64,000 nt of DNA from Brucella gallinifaecis. Its GTDB lineage: Bacteria > Pseudomonadota > Alphaproteobacteria > Rhizobiales > Rhizobiaceae. Position 1 is the first letter of the stretch; each line of letters begins with the position of its first letter. The notes beneath the pieces were generated by a model that saw nothing but the letters and a program-made list of their open reading frames with translations, was not told where the DNA came from and ran no database searches. Location of the stretch: contig NZ_ML636807.1 of the NCBI RefSeq assembly GCF_006476605.1, positions 1-64,000 on the forward strand. The letters are read 5' to 3'. Positions 10,372 through 19,727 of the stretch are shown piece after piece. A program made the translations under genes and the position numbers.

Positions 10372-12642
10372 CTATAATGGAATATCGTTGTCTTCTGCAA
10401 ATTGAAGCAGCAATTCACGCAGCGAATGCGCACCATTTGGCGTATCGAGCTTCTCGTTCAGCAATGCATTGAGCTTGCCCACATCAAGCGCACCAAGCAT
10501 CGCCTTGACCGGTCCGATATTGGCCGCTGACATGGAAATCGAACGGAATCCAAGGCCAAGCAATACCATAGCGGTCAGCGGACGCCCGGCCATTTCACCG
10601 CACAATGTGACCCGTTTCCCATGACGATTTCCGGCATCGACAATATGGCGCAATGTACGCAGGAAGGCAGGCGACAACTGGTCAAAACGGTTGGAAATCA
10701 TCGAATTACCGCGATCAACAGCCATCAGAAACTGGAACAGATCGTTGGAGCCGACTGAAACGAAATCGACAATCGCCATCAATTCGTCAAGCTGCCACAA
10801 AAGTGCCGGTACCTCGACCATCGCACCAAGCTTGAGATTAAGCGGCAGCGTATGGGCAAAGCGCGAGAGATGACGCACTTCGCGGTCGATGATCTCGCGT
10901 GCCGCCTTCACTTCAGAGACTTCTGTCACCATGGGCAGCATGATTTTCAGCTCGCGCCCGCCAGCAGCTTTCAAAAGTGCCCGCAACTGGGTGCGCATCA
11001 AACCGGGACGATCGAGCGTCAGACGGATAGCACGCCAGCCAAGCGCCGGGTTTTCCTCCTGGGCAGTCGCACGGAAATAAGGAAGAACCTTGTCCCCCCC
11101 AATATCCAGCGTGCGAAAAGTCACAGGCTTATCACCGGCAGCTTCCATCACTGATCGATAAAGCCGCTCCTGTTGTTCAGCACGCGGGAAGGTCGATGCC
11201 ACCATAAACTGAAGCTCGGTGCGAAACAGACCAATCCCCGCAGCCCCCGAAGCTGCCAGTTGCGGCAAGTCTACCTGCAGGCCTGCATTCATCAAGAGCG
11301 AAATATCGATGCCATCTTTTGTCACGGCAGGCTTGTCACGCGATTCGCGATAAAGCGCCTGACGACGGGCACGGAAACGAACTTTCTCCGCATAGGCCCC
11401 TTCAACATCTGCCTGCGGACGCAAATGCACAATGCCTTCATCGCCATCGACAATAGCTGCATCATTGTTTTCCGCCATCGAAACAGCGCCCTTGGCCTGC
11501 CCGACCACGGGAATACCCATTGCCCGCGCAACAATCACCACGTGACTGGTGGCAGCACCATCTTCCAGCACAACACCGCGCAAACGCTCGCGCGGATAAT
11601 CCAGAAGCTCGGCAGCGCCCATAGTGCGTGCCACAATAATCGCATCCTTGGCCAGCGATTCGGCCATGGTTTTGATATCGCGCCCCATCAGTTGCCGCAG
11701 CAGTCGATTGGCCAGATCGTCAAAATCAGACAGACGTTCACGCATATAGGGATCAGTCAGATGCACCATACGCGCACGCGTATCGCTCTGCACCTTTTCG
11801 ACCGCCGCTTCCGCAGTCAAACCATTGTGAATAGCCTCTTCCAGACGGCGCACCCAGCCGCGATCATGCGCAAACATGCGGTAGGCTTCAAGCACTTCAC
11901 GATGTTCACCTTCAACGGCGACATCGCGGCGCGAAAGCATGTCATCAATGGAAATCCGCAACGAACCAAGCGCCGTTTCCAACCGGGTCAGCTCGGCCTG
12001 ACTGTCTTCGTTAAACAGATTAGTCACAACAATGCGCGGCTCATGCAGCACGACATGACCAAGGCCGATCCCGTCATTAAGCGCATTGCCAGTCACACTC
12101 ATCGGACGACCAAGATCCAGCTCAATGCCGGGACGAGCAAAACGAAGCCCGTCTCCGCTGGCAATAATTTCAGCAAGAACCATTGCTGTCGTCTCAAGTG
12201 CTTCAACCTCGTCTTCGCGATAGGCTCGTTTGGTCTGATTCTGAACCACAAGAACGCCCAAAGTGCGGCCAGCACGAAGAACAGGAACACCGAGGAATGA
12301 ATTATAAGCCTCTTCGCCGGTTTCCGGCAGATAGGCAAAGGCCGGATGACTCTGCGCATCGGTCAGGTTCAGCGGACGTGCACTGGCAGCAATCGTGCCA
12401 ACAAGCCCCTGCCCCAGACGCAGCTGTGCCAGATGAACAGATTGCGGATTAAGACCCTCAGTCGCATAAAGCTCAAGCACGCCATCAGCACGAAGAATAT
12501 AGAAGGAGCAAACTTCCGCGACCATATTTTGCGCGATTTCACGGACGATCCGGTCAAGGCGTTCTTGCGGCTCCAACGGTTCCGCCATCAATTCGCGCAA
12601 CCGCTTCAGCAGCACGCGGGGACCAGTTGTCAGATCACGCAT
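10372..12642 (-). CDS. ptsP: Phosphoenolpyruvate-protein phosphotransferase PtsP (enzyme I-Ntr)
   Basis: First kinase of the nitrogen-type phosphotransferase system: takes phosphate from PEP and passes it to NPr and then EIIA-Ntr, a regulatory cascade. With the start at MRDLTTGPRVLLKRL it has 756 residues. An N-terminal GAF sensor domain (about 20-160) precedes the PEP-utilising enzyme region: the swivelling domain with the phospho-histidine in GAATSHVVIVARAMG, and the C-terminal TIM barrel with FRTLDIGGDK and the near-terminal CGEMAGRP cysteine. The open frame extends 28 codons further upstream, but GAGGAG lies ahead of 12642, which also matches homologue starts. It lies between prfA and lysC on the same strand. 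Confidence 0.95.
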   Translation of the reverse strand: MRDLTTGPRVLLKRLRELMAEPLEPQERLDRIVREIAQNMVAEVCSFYILRADGVLELYATEGLNPQSVHLAQLRLGQGLVGTIAASARPLNLTDAQSHPAFAYLPETGEEAYNSFLGVPVLRAGRTLGVLVVQNQTKRAYREDEVEALETTAMVLAEIIASGDGLRFARPGIELDLGRPMSVTGNALNDGIGLGHVVLHEPRIVVTNLFNEDSQAELTRLETALGSLRISIDDMLSRRDVAVEGEHREVLEAYRMFAHDRGWVRRLEEAIHNGLTAEAAVEKVQSDTRARMVHLTDPYMRERLSDFDDLANRLLRQLMGRDIKTMAESLAKDAIIVARTMGAAELLDYPRERLRGVVLEDGAATSHVVIVARAMGIPVVGQAKGAVSMAENNDAAIVDGDEGIVHLRPQADVEGAYAEKVRFRARRQALYRESRDKPAVTKDGIDISLLMNAGLQVDLPQLAASGAAGIGLFRTELQFMVASTFPRAEQQERLYRSVMEAAGDKPVTFRTLDIGGDKVLPYFRATAQEENPALGWRAIRLTLDRPGLMRTQLRALLKAAGGRELKIMLPMVTEVSEVKAAREIIDREVRHLSRFAHTLPLNLKLGAMVEVPALLWQLDELMAIVDFVSVGSNDLFQFLMAVDRGNSMISNRFDQLSPAFLRTLRHIVDAGNRHGKRVTLCGEMAGRPLTAMVLLGLGFRSISMSAANIGPVKAMLGALDVGKLNALLNEKLDTPNGAHSLRELLLQFAEDNDIPL

Positions 12643-12796
12643 GATCGTCGGAGTCTCCTCATGGTTTGGGCAGAGCTTGTCGCAAAGCCTGTTCCCATTA
12701 CCTGCCCGCGAAGCGTTACGCCACATCCTTTTTGAGCATTTTTGATACCCACGTCTAGTCTATTCCTCAGAAAATCTGACAACTTGTTAAAAAGCT

Positions 12797-12828
12797 TATG
12801 CCGCCCTCTATTTCTAGGGAGCGGCATA
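12797..12828 (-). terminator. Terminator after lysC
   Basis: Reverse-strand hairpin with arms TATGCCGC and GCGGCATA extended by CCT/AGG, then CTTTTTAAC. It follows the lysC stop by about 35 bases and separates lysC from ptsP. Confidence 0.75.
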
Positions 12829-12864
12829 GGTTCATAACAAATTATGCGTAGATCTGCTGACAGA

Positions 12865-14136
12865 TTATTTATCGAGACCGTAAACACCATGCAATGTGCG
12901 CACTGCAAGTTCGGCATAAGGCCCGTCAATCAGGATCGAAATCTTGATCTCGGATGTGGTGATTGCACGAATATTGATGCCCTTTTCCGCCAGCGCCTTG
13001 AAGGCGGTTGCTGCAACACCTGCATGGCTGCGCATGCCAATACCGATCACGGATATCTTGGCAAGGCCGGTTTCCGACTGGATATGATCAGACCCGATTT
13101 CGGCTTTCACCTTGTCGAGCACCCGCAGCGCCTTATCGATATCACCTGTCGGGATCGTAAATGTCATATCGGTTTTGGTACCGTCTTCCGAGACATTTTG
13201 CACAATCATATCGACATTGATGTGCTCTTCGGCCAGAGGACCGAAAATCGCAGCCGAAATACCGGGCCGGTCGGCCACGCGCCGCAGCGAAATCTGGGCT
13301 TCATCCTTCGCATAAGCAATACCAGTGACGACCTGCTGTTCCACGATTTCATCCTCGTCGCAAATGAGTGTTCCGGGCGGGTTGATCGGATCATCCATGC
13401 CCGGTGCATTGGGATCCGTAAAGCTTGAACGCACAAAGGTGCGAACCTTATGTACCATGGCAAGCTCGACCGAGCGCACCTGCAAAACCTTGGCGCCGAG
13501 CGAAGCCATTTCCAGCATTTCTTCAAATGTAATGCGTGACAGACGCTTTGCCTTGGGTTCAATGCGCGGATCGGTCGTATAAACACCGTCAACATCCGTA
13601 TAGATGTCACAACGATCCGCTTTTACGCCGGCTGCAATGGCAACCGCAGACGTATCCGAACCACCACGGCCCAGCGTTGCAATTCTGTTATCGGGACCAA
13701 TCCCCTGGAAACCGGCAACAACCGCCACCTGCCCCATTTCCATGCGGCGGATAATTTCCGAACCGTCGATTTCCTCAATACGGGCCGCCCCATGCGTATT
13801 GTCCGTCTTGATCGGAATCTGCCAGCCCTGCCATGAACGCGCATCAACACCGATGGATTGCAATGCAATCGCCAGAAGGCCGCTTGTCACCTGTTCACCC
13901 GAGGCAACAATCGCATCATATTCGCGTGCATCATAAAAAGGTGAGGTACCACCGGCAACCTTGGGCATATTCTGCACCCAGCTCACCAGTTCATTGGTCT
14001 TGCCCGACATGGCAGAGACAACAACCGCAACCTGATTGCCGGCATCGACTTCACGTTTGACGTGGCGCGCCACATTGGAGATGCGTTCCAGATCGGCCAC
14101 AGAAGTGCCGCCGAATTTCATCACGATGCGCGCCAT
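12865..14136 (-). CDS. lysC: Aspartate kinase LysC
   Basis: Phosphorylates aspartate, the first step toward lysine, threonine, methionine and diaminopimelate for the wall. The 423-residue protein begins with the nucleotide-binding motif IVMKFGGTSVAD. The kinase domain runs to about residue 250 and two ACT regulatory domains (about 265-420) follow, containing the ISAAIFGPLAEEHINVDMI and ISVIGIGMRSHAGVA blocks that bind feedback amino acids. Length and the absence of a fused homoserine dehydrogenase fit a monofunctional lysine/threonine-sensitive kinase. A hairpin terminator follows. It is divergent from ubiG. Confidence 0.96.
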   Translation of the reverse strand: MARIVMKFGGTSVADLERISNVARHVKREVDAGNQVAVVVSAMSGKTNELVSWVQNMPKVAGGTSPFYDAREYDAIVASGEQVTSGLLAIALQSIGVDARSWQGWQIPIKTDNTHGAARIEEIDGSEIIRRMEMGQVAVVAGFQGIGPDNRIATLGRGGSDTSAVAIAAGVKADRCDIYTDVDGVYTTDPRIEPKAKRLSRITFEEMLEMASLGAKVLQVRSVELAMVHKVRTFVRSSFTDPNAPGMDDPINPPGTLICDEDEIVEQQVVTGIAYAKDEAQISLRRVADRPGISAAIFGPLAEEHINVDMIVQNVSEDGTKTDMTFTIPTGDIDKALRVLDKVKAEIGSDHIQSETGLAKISVIGIGMRSHAGVAATAFKALAEKGINIRAITTSEIKISILIDGPYAELAVRTLHGVYGLDK

Positions 14137-14364
14137 TTAAGGATACGTCCCGTCTTTTACAAAATTTCACTAATGCCTGCCGAAACATTATTTTCTTGCG
14201 ACAGACAAACCCGGGGTCACATAGCTAAAATGTCGCGCTTCTGCAAGAGCATGATTCGCGTGAAACAATAATCAGCGCACAGGGTAGAGGATTTTGATTT
14301 GATCCTTGACATTAAAGCGCTACCTTGAGAGCAGGATTGCACGCCGCTTGCGCAGGAGAATGAC

Positions 14365-15111
14365 ATGACCGAAACTGCCCGCACCACCATTGATGCTTCC
14401 GAAATAGAGCATTTTTCGCGCATCGCTGCCCAATGGTGGGATCCACAGGGCAAGTTCCGTCCGTTGCACAAGTTCAACCCGACACGCCTTGCCTATATCA
14501 AGGAAAAGGTCTGCGAAAAATTCAATCGCGACCCGAACAGCCCCCGTCCATTTGAAAGCCTGCGTTTTCTCGATATTGGCTGCGGCGGCGGCCTGTTATG
14601 CGAACCCATGTCACGGCTTGGTGCAACAGTGATTGGCGCAGACGCATCCGAAACCAATATTGAAGTTGCAAAAATCCACGCCGCGCAAAGCGGTGTCGAA
14701 GTGGATTATCGTGCAACCACTGCCGAAGCTCTGGCTGAAGCCGGTGAAAAATTTGATGTCGTGCTCAATATGGAAGTGGTCGAACATGTTTCCGATGTCG
14801 ATCTTTTCATGTCTGCGACCAGCGAAATGGTAAAACCGGGCGGCCTGATGTTTGTCGCCACCATCAACCGCACCCTGAAAGCCTATGGTCTTGCAATCAT
14901 TGGGGCGGAATATGTACTGCGCTGGCTGCCACGCGGCACCCATCAATATGAAAAGCTGGTGCGCCCGGAAGAGCTGGAAGCAGCCTTTTCAAAAGCAGGC
15001 CTCACCCTTATCGACAAGCTTGGCGTGACCTACAATCCCCTGGCTGACAGCTGGAGCCGCTCTCGCGATACCGATGTCAATTACATGGTTCTCGCAGAGC
15101 GCCCCGCCTGA
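14365..15111 (+). CDS. ubiG: Ubiquinone biosynthesis O-methyltransferase UbiG
   Basis: SAM-dependent enzyme that performs both O-methylations in ubiquinone synthesis. The 248-residue protein has motif [16 protein letters not shown] near residue 70, the acidic motif GADAS, the LNMEVVEHV block and the family-typical [12 protein letters not shown]-like start and [12 protein letters not shown] end. The ATG is preceded by GCAGGAGA. It is transcribed away from lysC and converges with the DUF1178 gene. Confidence 0.96.
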   Translation: MTETARTTIDASEIEHFSRIAAQWWDPQGKFRPLHKFNPTRLAYIKEKVCEKFNRDPNSPRPFESLRFLDIGCGGGLLCEPMSRLGATVIGADASETNIEVAKIHAAQSGVEVDYRATTAEALAEAGEKFDVVLNMEVVEHVSDVDLFMSATSEMVKPGGLMFVATINRTLKAYGLAIIGAEYVLRWLPRGTHQYEKLVRPEELEAAFSKAGLTLIDKLGVTYNPLADSWSRSRDTDVNYMVLAERPA

Positions 15112-15139
15112 TCGAAAAACAATCAAAAATCCCTGAATG

Positions 15140-15565
15140 TCAGTTTTTATCTTCAGGAAAGACTGGCAACGGCATCAGATCAATACCATCTTCGATGAGA
15201 GAATGAACATCTTCCTTTGAAGCCTCGCCGTAAATGCCGCGTGCTTCAGTCTCACCGAAATGTATCTTACGGGCCTCTTCGGCAAACTGATCACCGACAT
15301 AATCCGCATTCTCACGAATTTTTCGGCTCAGTTCGCGCATTTGCTCAAGCACCTGCTTCTGCGCCTGATCCATGGCAATGGCGACCTGCTCTTTCGAACG
15401 GCTGGTAGAGACAGCAGGCGCCATTAATGACTTCTGGATTTCCTGCGAATCACAGACAGGGCAAGCAACAAGTTTATGTTCCGCCTGCCGATCAAAATCG
15501 GCATTGTCGCGAAACCAGCCTTCGAATTCATGGCCGTGATCGCAATGAAGCGAAAAGCGGATCAT
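15140..15565 (-). CDS. DUF1178 family protein
   Basis: A 141-residue soluble protein beginning MIRFSLHCDHGHEFEGWF. Two cysteine pairs (C8 with H10/H12 nearby, and CPVC at about 35-38) suggest a small zinc-ribbon-like head; a helical, charged middle follows. The family is widespread in Alpha- and Betaproteobacteria with no assigned function known to me. It is the last gene of a reverse-strand run with the amidase three bases upstream and the glutaredoxin. Confidence 0.88.
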   Translation of the reverse strand: MIRFSLHCDHGHEFEGWFRDNADFDRQAEHKLVACPVCDSQEIQKSLMAPAVSTSRSKEQVAIAMDQAQKQVLEQMRELSRKIRENADYVGDQFAEEARKIHFGETEARGIYGEASKEDVHSLIEDGIDLMPLPVFPEDKN

Positions 15566-15568
15566 GGA

Positions 15569-16417
15569 TTAAACGTCCTTTTTCTCTTGCACGAGCTTCA
15601 CAGAAAAATCGCGTGCATTCTTGAGGTTAGGCACCTTGGCGCGAACAGCCACGCTTTCACTCACATCAATATCGGCAATGATGATACCCGGCTCATCATG
15701 GGCCGCTTCTGCCAATATCTTGCCCCATGGCGAAACAATCAGCGAATGACCATAAGTCTCGCGACCATCCTCATGCACACCACCCTGTGCCGCCGAAATC
15801 AGGAATGCACCATTTTCAATCGCACGCGCACGCTGCAAGACATGCCAGTGGGCTTCGCCTGTCTGACGGGTGAAAGCGGCTGGTCCAGTGATTACATTGG
15901 CTCCTGCCAGCGCCTGTGCCCGGAACAATTGCGGGAAACGAATATCATAGCAAACCGCCATACCAACCTTGGCAAAAGGCAATTCAGCGATCACCGTTTC
16001 CCTGCCCGGCTCATAGGTTGCCGATTCGCGCCAGCTTTCGCCATTGTCGAGATCGACATCAAACATATGCACCTTGTCATAGATCGCAATCTTCTCACCC
16101 GATGGCGCAAAAATACCGCCACGATTGGCAATCTTGCCATCGCCGACTGCAATCGCCGTCGAACCTATATGCAAATAAATACCATGCTTCTTTGCAAGGA
16201 CAGATGCCGCCCTGAAGACCAGATCTTCATTTTCATCACGCAGGCTTGCAAAAAGCGCTGCACGATCACGCACCAATGCGCCTGTCATCTCGGGGGTCTG
16301 CACATAATGAGCACCCTTTGCCGCAGCATCAGCAACAAACTGTTCCAGCGCCTCAACATTGCGAGCCACATCAGTACCCGAGCGCATTTGGACGGCAGCA
16401 GCGCGAAAAGTGCTCAT
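15569..16417 (-). CDS. Nitrilase-superfamily amidohydrolase (Nit1-like)
   Basis: Carbon-nitrogen hydrolase of 282 residues with the Glu-Lys-Cys triad: TPEMTGAL, YDKVHMFDV and AVCYDIRFPQLFRAQ. The CYDIRFP block and overall length are typical of the Nit1/YbeM-type branch that hydrolyses deaminated glutathione, a metabolite-repair reaction. Its position directly downstream of a glutaredoxin gene agrees with a glutathione link, though that is inference. I start at 16417 (MSTFRAAA) because GGGGAAGACG precedes it; the upstream ATG at 16432 lacks a binding site. Confidence 0.9.
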   Translation of the reverse strand: MSTFRAAAVQMRSGTDVARNVEALEQFVADAAAKGAHYVQTPEMTGALVRDRAALFASLRDENEDLVFRAASVLAKKHGIYLHIGSTAIAVGDGKIANRGGIFAPSGEKIAIYDKVHMFDVDLDNGESWRESATYEPGRETVIAELPFAKVGMAVCYDIRFPQLFRAQALAGANVITGPAAFTRQTGEAHWHVLQRARAIENGAFLISAAQGGVHEDGRETYGHSLIVSPWGKILAEAAHDEPGIIIADIDVSESVAVRAKVPNLKNARDFSVKLVQEKKDV

Positions 16418-16439
16418 AAACGTCTTCCCCATGAAAATC

Positions 16440-16706
16440 TTAGTTCAACTCACCCGTCGCAAGCAGACCGTCAAGCTTGCCGGCATTGTCAAGCGCAACG
16501 AGATCATCGCAGCCGCCGACATGAATGGAGCCGACAAAAATCTGCGGGAAAGTATTACGGCCGGAACGCTCTTGCATTTCTGCACGCAATTCAGGTGTTG
16601 CACCTGCATTGATTTCATTGAACTCAACGCCCTTGCTCTTGAGCAGGGCCACTGCCCGCGAGCAATAAGGGCAACCGGGACGGGTGTAAATGGTAATATC
16701 AGTCAT
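16440..16706 (-). CDS. grxC: Glutaredoxin 3
   Basis: Small dithiol glutaredoxin of 88 residues that reduces disulfides and mixed glutathione disulfides. The active site is CPYC (Cys12, Cys15) in YTRPGCPYCSRA, and the TFPQIFV and GGCDDL motifs form the glutathione-binding surface. An upstream in-frame ATG exists at 16751, but homologues begin MTDITIYTRPGCPYC, corresponding to 16706. Twenty-two bases separate it from the amidase gene, so they are likely co-transcribed. Confidence 0.95.
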   Translation of the reverse strand: MTDITIYTRPGCPYCSRAVALLKSKGVEFNEINAGATPELRAEMQERSGRNTFPQIFVGSIHVGGCDDLVALDNAGKLDGLLATGELN

Positions 16707-16785
16707 GTAAAACTCCATTCGTTGTCCACTATATAAGTGGCAAAACAACAATCTGGAAGCCCCTCACCTATTCACAAAACCATTT

Positions 16786-17589
16786 TCAGCTATCAGGGAG
16801 AACCCGGCTGAAGGTCAGGACATCAACACTTTTTGCACCACCACGCAACAGTGCACAAGTCACGGCCTTTACCGTTGATCCTGTCGTATAAACATCGTCA
16901 ATCAGCAGCACACGCCGTCCGCGCACATGAATTTCCTGCTCTTTGGGTACACGAAAGGCGCCATCGACATTGCGTTTGCGCTCTTTGAGACCAAGCCCGA
17001 TTTGCTGGTCAGTACGGCGAATACGCTTAAGCGCCTGTGGCTCGAAAGCCTTGCCGCTTATTTGCGCAAGCCTGCGTGCCAGTTCTGCCGACTGGTTAAA
17101 CCGACGCGACCAGAAACGCCACTTATGCAGAGGTACCGGCACAATAACCTCGCATTCATCAAGCAATTCACTCCCGCTGCGCTGCATCCAGCGTGCCATC
17201 CACGGCGCCAGATCCGTGCGATCATGAAATTTGAGCGCAACCGCCATGCGCTGTGCCGCCCCCCGATGCAACACGGCAGAGCGCAATCGTCGAAAAGGTG
17301 GCGGATCTGCAATCGCTTCCGCGCTCATGAAATTTTCACCAAAGTCATGGCCAAAATCATAATTAAACGGAATGCCAAGAACCGGGCAATAAGGCTTTTC
17401 GATAAAGCGCAATTGCGACCAGCATTGTGGGCATAATGTTCCGGGTTCTGAAACCTGAATGCGGCAACCAATGCAGCTCGCTGGATACAAAATATCAGAT
17501 GAATAGCGCAAGCCCATGCGCATGGCACCAAACACCTGCGCTTTAAACCTGAACAACAGGCTTTGATGCGACCTCTGGTCATCAACCAT
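16786..17589 (-). CDS. ComF family phosphoribosyltransferase-like protein
   Basis: A 267-residue protein with an N-terminal zinc-finger-like region (CIGCRIQVSEPGTLCPQCW, four cysteines near 40-57) and a C-terminal PRPP-binding loop VLLIDDVYTTGST. This is the ComF/GntX architecture; ComF proteins take part in DNA uptake in competent bacteria, GntX-like relatives elsewhere. No other competence gene is visible nearby, so the actual role is open. It is divergent from the next methyltransferase gene. Confidence 0.9.
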   Translation of the reverse strand: MVDDQRSHQSLLFRFKAQVFGAMRMGLRYSSDILYPASCIGCRIQVSEPGTLCPQCWSQLRFIEKPYCPVLGIPFNYDFGHDFGENFMSAEAIADPPPFRRLRSAVLHRGAAQRMAVALKFHDRTDLAPWMARWMQRSGSELLDECEVIVPVPLHKWRFWSRRFNQSAELARRLAQISGKAFEPQALKRIRRTDQQIGLGLKERKRNVDGAFRVPKEQEIHVRGRRVLLIDDVYTTGSTVKAVTCALLRGGAKSVDVLTFSRVLPDS

Positions 17590-17668
17590 TGCATTCGCCC
17601 CCGTTCGAATGCATTTACACTTCTATCCATATTACTGACACCTGTCCAAAAGAGAAGATGCAATCGCA

Positions 17669-18568
17669 ATGGCCGCTGCTTCACCTGCTCAATCATCTGA
17701 AAATGCGATTTTTGATCGTGACCTTCAGCTGATGTTTCGCCGCCGTGCATTCAAACGCGCAATGTCAGGCGCAGACTTCATTTTGCAAAGAGCCGCAGAA
17801 GACCTTGAAGACAGACTGGAAGCCATTACCCGCCATTTTCCTCTCGCCATTGATCTCGCAGGGCATAATGGTGTTGCAGCAAAGGCAATCGCGCGTTCTG
17901 GCAAGGCGGATATGATTGTGCGCATTGAACGTGATGGAGCATTTCTCAATGGTCCCTTTCCGGCAATCGTGGCCGATGATGAGGCGCTGCCGCTCAAACC
18001 GCAAAGTGCTGATCTGATCGTTTCACTTCTGGCATTACATTCAACCAATGATACGCCAGGCGCCATGATACAGATTGCCCGCGCCTTGAAACCTGATGGC
18101 CTGTTTCTGGCAGCATTGAGTGGCAATGGAACTCTGGGCGAGCTGCGGGAAAGCCTTTTGCAGGCTGAAATCGAACTGACAGGAGGCGCCAGCCCACGCA
18201 TCTTTCCCTTTGCCGATGTTCGTGATGTCGGCGGCCTGTTGCAACGCGCAGGTTTTGCACTTCCCGTAACAGATGTTGATAATGTGACGGTGCGTTATGA
18301 CAGTATTTTCAACTTAATGGCCGATCTGCGCGCTATGGGAATGCAGAATGTCTTGCACGACCGGTCCCGCAAGCCGGTTTCAAAAAAGCTTTTTTTACGA
18401 GCCGCAGAAATCTATGCAGAGCGCTTCAGTGACCCGGATGGACGTATCCGCGCCACCTTCTCGACAATCTGGGTATCTGGCTGGGCACCGCACGAATCAC
18501 AACAAAAACCACTGAAGCCCGGCTCTGCCAAAGCTTCATTGGCTGATGCACTGAAGAATGTGGAGTAA
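17669..18568 (+). CDS. Class I SAM-dependent methyltransferase, NDUFAF5/BioC-like
   Basis: A 299-residue protein beginning near IFDRDLQLMFRRRAFKRAM, a phrase shared with the alphaproteobacterial relatives of the mitochondrial complex I assembly factor NDUFAF5. The SAM-binding region is somewhat degenerate (AIDLAGHNGVAAKAIA), but the ADLIVSLLALHSTND and LKPDGLFLAALSGNGTL blocks follow the normal methyltransferase pattern. By homology it may modify a subunit of NADH dehydrogenase; this is inference. It converges with the small membrane protein beyond a repeat element that starts 54 bases after its stop. Confidence 0.82.
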   Translation: MAAASPAQSSENAIFDRDLQLMFRRRAFKRAMSGADFILQRAAEDLEDRLEAITRHFPLAIDLAGHNGVAAKAIARSGKADMIVRIERDGAFLNGPFPAIVADDEALPLKPQSADLIVSLLALHSTNDTPGAMIQIARALKPDGLFLAALSGNGTLGELRESLLQAEIELTGGASPRIFPFADVRDVGGLLQRAGFALPVTDVDNVTVRYDSIFNLMADLRAMGMQNVLHDRSRKPVSKKLFLRAAEIYAERFSDPDGRIRATFSTIWVSGWAPHESQQKPLKPGSAKASLADALKNVE

Positions 18569-18622
18569 AGTGTTTTAAGCAAAATTGTGAAGACACAAGA
18601 AGACTTGGCAATCACCAAACCC

Positions 18623-18892
18623 TAGGGTCAGGACCCATTAATTTGATGAGAATGGCATCTGAAATGACAAGATATGCAAGGAGAGACGTGAGGACCGGGG
18701 TGTTCCCCCCGGTTGAGCGGCTCGACGCAGCAGATCGTCACGTCATTTCGATGTCCGAAGGATGTGGCCCATCCGCCCGGTCTACTTCGTCGGAAAGTCT
18801 TGAAAATGAACCACATTTCCTTCGCCTTTCCTTATCAAATCCGAACGGATGGCCTCACACCATTCCCGTCAAATTAATGGGTCCTGACCCTA
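18623..18892 (-). mobile_element. MITE-like element, copy A (inverted orientation)
   Basis: A 270-base element whose two ends are perfect inverted repeats over 24 bases, beginning TAGGGTCAGGACCCATTAAT, and imperfect to about 33. The outer TA at both ends fits a TA target duplication. In the middle CCGGGG and CCCCGG form a hairpin. It has no transposase gene; its open frames exist on both strands equally. It lies between two convergent genes and its right-hand TAG is the stop codon of the reverse-strand gene ending at 18890. It runs opposite to copies B, C and D. Confidence 0.85.
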
Positions 18893-19198
18893 ACAATCAC
18901 CTGTGCGCACACCATCTACTTCAATGACACAAATGGGCCTGACGGGTGCCTTGCGCTCTTTATGTGCACTGCGCTTGATCGATCCGGTCATCGTGCGGTC
19001 AATGCCGGCTGGCAGAACAGATTGTGCCGCAAGCCTGTTTGCCTGATCATTTAAAATCGGCACGATAATCAGTGCAAGGGCAACAGCAGCAGACCCAAAA
19101 AGCAGCACAACACGCAGAATACCACGCCCTGCTTTCGAGAATGGACCCGGTGTATATTCGTTATGATCTGCACTGAAATAATTATTATCAAAGCTCAT
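18890..19198 (-). CDS. Small single-span membrane protein, stop codon inside a repeat end
   Basis: A 102-residue hypothetical protein with a polar N-terminus, one membrane segment at about 28-50 (ILRVVLLFGSAAVALALIIVPIL) and a basic C-terminal tail (SIKRSAHKERKAP) ending VRTGDC. I do not recognise a function. Its TAG stop (18890-18892) consists of the outermost three bases of the MITE-like element, so the original stop was probably at the same TA. It is convergent with the methyltransferase gene and followed upstream by mutT on the same strand. Confidence 0.75.
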   Translation of the reverse strand: MSFDNNYFSADHNEYTPGPFSKAGRGILRVVLLFGSAAVALALIIVPILNDQANRLAAQSVLPAGIDRTMTGSIKRSAHKERKAPVRPICVIEVDGVRTGDC

Positions 19199-19310
19199 GA
19201 GGCCAACTCCGGGATACTTGTCCTCAGAATGCCGCAGTGGAGTGAATCATCGATTAACACAAAAGGTTAACGATCAGGGATTTGGGTACAATTTTGTATG
19301 TTTCCACAAT

Positions 19311-19727
19311 TCACAGCAGATCAATCAAAAACGGGATCAGCGGCTCGTCAGCAGGCGGCATAGGATAATCACGCATATCCTTCGGGCGCACCCATTTTAA
19401 TGCCTGCCCTTCCAGCCCCTGCGCCACACCTTCAAAGCGGCGACAGACATAAAGCGGCATGAGCAAATGAAAATTATCATAGCTGTAACTGGCAAAAGTT
19501 AACGGAGCCAGACAGTCGACCTTAGTCGTCACGCCAATCTCTTCCTGCAATTCGCGGATCAGCGTTTCCTCAGGTGTCTCACCGCTCTCAACCTTGCCAC
19601 CGGGAAACTCCCATAGGCCCGCAAGCGCCTTGCCTTCAGGGCGTTGTGCCAACAGCACACGCCCATCAGCATCAACCAGCGCACAGGCAGCAACCAAAAT
19701 AATAGGGCGGGATTTCATGTCAGTCAT
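19311..19727 (-). CDS. mutT: 8-oxo-dGTP diphosphatase MutT (Nudix hydrolase)
   Basis: Removes oxidised dGTP from the nucleotide pool. The 138-residue protein has a canonical Nudix box, GGKVESGETPEETLIRELQE followed by EIGV, near residues 42-64, with FPGGK just before it and a MutT-typical C-terminal PADEPLI. Its ATG overlaps the stop of the upstream acetyltransferase gene by four bases (ATGA), so translation is coupled. Confidence 0.92.
   Translation of the reverse strand: MTDMKSRPIILVAACALVDADGRVLLAQRPEGKALAGLWEFPGGKVESGETPEETLIRELQEEIGVTTKVDCLAPLTFASYSYDNFHLLMPLYVCRRFEGVAQGLEGQALKWVRPKDMRDYPMPPADEPLIPFLIDLL

Noticed and set aside
19250-19280. CtrA-like TTAAC pair upstream of mutT
   Set aside because: The spacing between the TTAA blocks is nine bases, not seven, so it does not match the consensus.
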